A stretch of DNA of 6,321 nt, from assembly GCA_023250795.1 (NCBI GenBank), contig JAHFAB010000119.1:1-6321 (forward strand), given 5' to 3'. The notes under the pieces were generated by a model, which was given only the letters and a program-made list of their open reading frames with translations, searched no databases and was not told where the DNA came from. A program made the translations under genes and the position numbers. Below are positions 6,025-6,321 of this stretch, in pieces. This DNA comes from Bacteriovoracaceae bacterium (GTDB taxonomy: Bacteria; Bdellovibrionota; UBA1018). Numbering within the stretch: the stretch's first letter is position 1; every line of letters starts with the position of its first letter.

Positions 6025-6053
6025 TCTATAGCACAAATAATAATGCATCGCAA
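6025..6053 (-). promoter_or_regulatory. Candidate promoter of the unknown exported-protein gene
   Basis: On the minus strand TTGCGA (6053-6048) and TATAGA (6030-6025) are 17 bases apart, each matching four of six consensus bases. Transcription would start near 6018, four or five bases before the ATG at 6014. No Shine-Dalgarno sequence is visible, so this would be another almost leaderless message. It lies within the 57-bp gap after the GLUG-repeat gene. The match is modest. Confidence 0.35.
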
Positions 6054-6071
6054 TAATCTAGCTCATGACAC

Positions 6072-6321
6072 CTACTCCCACCTAAGTTTTGGATATAAAC
6101 CATTTGTAAGACTCCAAATGGTTACTGAGTCCCAGGGGATAAATCCAGCATCTGATGGATCTTGCGTCTGAGAAGTGGTCTTTGCAGTGGCAATCGTATC
6201 CGTCTGCCCAGCCGTTGTAAAATCAAACAAAAGGCCAGTTGGATTTAAGATATCTCCATAAACAAAACCACGCAGGTTTACAGACCCACTCACTGCACCC
6301 GTGGAGTAAGAATAGGTCACA
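6072..6321 (-). CDS. GLUG-repeat surface/adhesin-like protein, C-terminal end only
   Basis: The frame is open to the window edge; only the last 82-83 residues are visible, and the GTG at 6320 is simply the first complete codon. YSYSTGAVSGSVNLRGFVYGD is a degenerate GLUG-type repeat (Y-[SA]-T-G-x-V-S-G-S-x-x-x-x-G-[FL]-V). It is followed by FDFTTAGQTDT, corresponding to the FWDTETSGQ-like step in these proteins. The end is GFIPWDSVTIW...NGLYPKLRWE, the usual WDF..VW....G.YP.LRW closing segment. Such proteins are generally large, repetitive, secreted beta-helical surface proteins or adhesins. The N-terminal part, and therefore size and export route, is not visible. The stop is 57 bp before the exported-protein gene on the same strand, with no clear terminator between them. 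Confidence 0.8.
   Translation of the reverse strand, partial: VTYSYSTGAVSGSVNLRGFVYGDILNPTGLLFDFTTAGQTDTIATAKTTSQTQDPSDAGFIPWDSVTIWSLTNGLYPKLRWE

Noticed and set aside
6014..6053. TTG at 6053 as the start of the unknown exported protein
   Set aside because: It would put 13 extra residues, including a Glu-Pro, before the signal peptide and coincides with a -35-like hexamer; the ATG at 6014 gives a standard signal peptide.

Overview
The window looks like chromosome from a Gram-negative, didermic bacterium. It holds a BamB-like beta-propeller, a small outer-membrane beta-barrel, a type IV prepilin-like protein and the C-terminal end of a GLUG-repeat surface protein. This mixture of secreted and envelope proteins, together with a polytopic sugar transferase and a cyanobacterial-type desaturase, would fit Bdellovibrionota or another delta-like lineage. 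That placement is an impression from protein style, not from a marker gene. I see no tRNA, rRNA, CRISPR array, insertion sequence or phage gene.

Layout, left to right. (1) Bases 1-1480, plus strand: the 3' part of a BamB-like PQQ-type propeller gene overlaps by 14 bp a 187-residue outer-membrane barrel gene; the pair is probably co-transcribed and translationally coupled. (2) Bases 1506-3544, minus strand: a fatty-acid (delta-9 type) desaturase gene followed 20 bp later by a GT-C (ArnT/PMT-like) membrane glycosyltransferase gene, probably one operon. A UUCG-loop hairpin sits at the convergent junction with the barrel gene. (3) Bases 3545-3701: a divergent control region with a near-consensus promoter for the plus-strand gene, a 9-bp-arm inverted repeat over its -35 box, and one copy of a 14-bp direct repeat. 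(4) Bases 3702-5066, plus strand: a prepilin-like protein whose C-terminal third is a glycine-rich domain of the kind seen in phage tail tips and adhesins. The second copy of the 14-bp repeat follows it. (5) Bases 5112-6321, minus strand: the end of a GLUG-repeat surface protein, then an unrecognised exported protein of 300 residues.

The most striking observation is in the desaturase. The protein is well conserved, including the second and third histidine boxes and the NSxxH motif, but the segment that should carry the first box (HxxxxH, usually within GITxGxHRxxTHRSF) is absent. The two flanks are joined in frame with about 16 residues missing, which should remove two di-iron ligands. The other notable points are the pilin/glycine-rich fusion framed by 14-bp direct repeats, and two genes whose best promoters predict transcripts starting almost at the ATG with no visible Shine-Dalgarno sequence (leaderless-type starts).

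Functionally, most of the window concerns the envelope: barrel assembly or structure, lipid desaturation, sugar transfer on the outer face of the inner membrane, and surface-exposed fibres or adhesins. No single pathway links all the genes. No gene-free stretch exceeds 300 bases.
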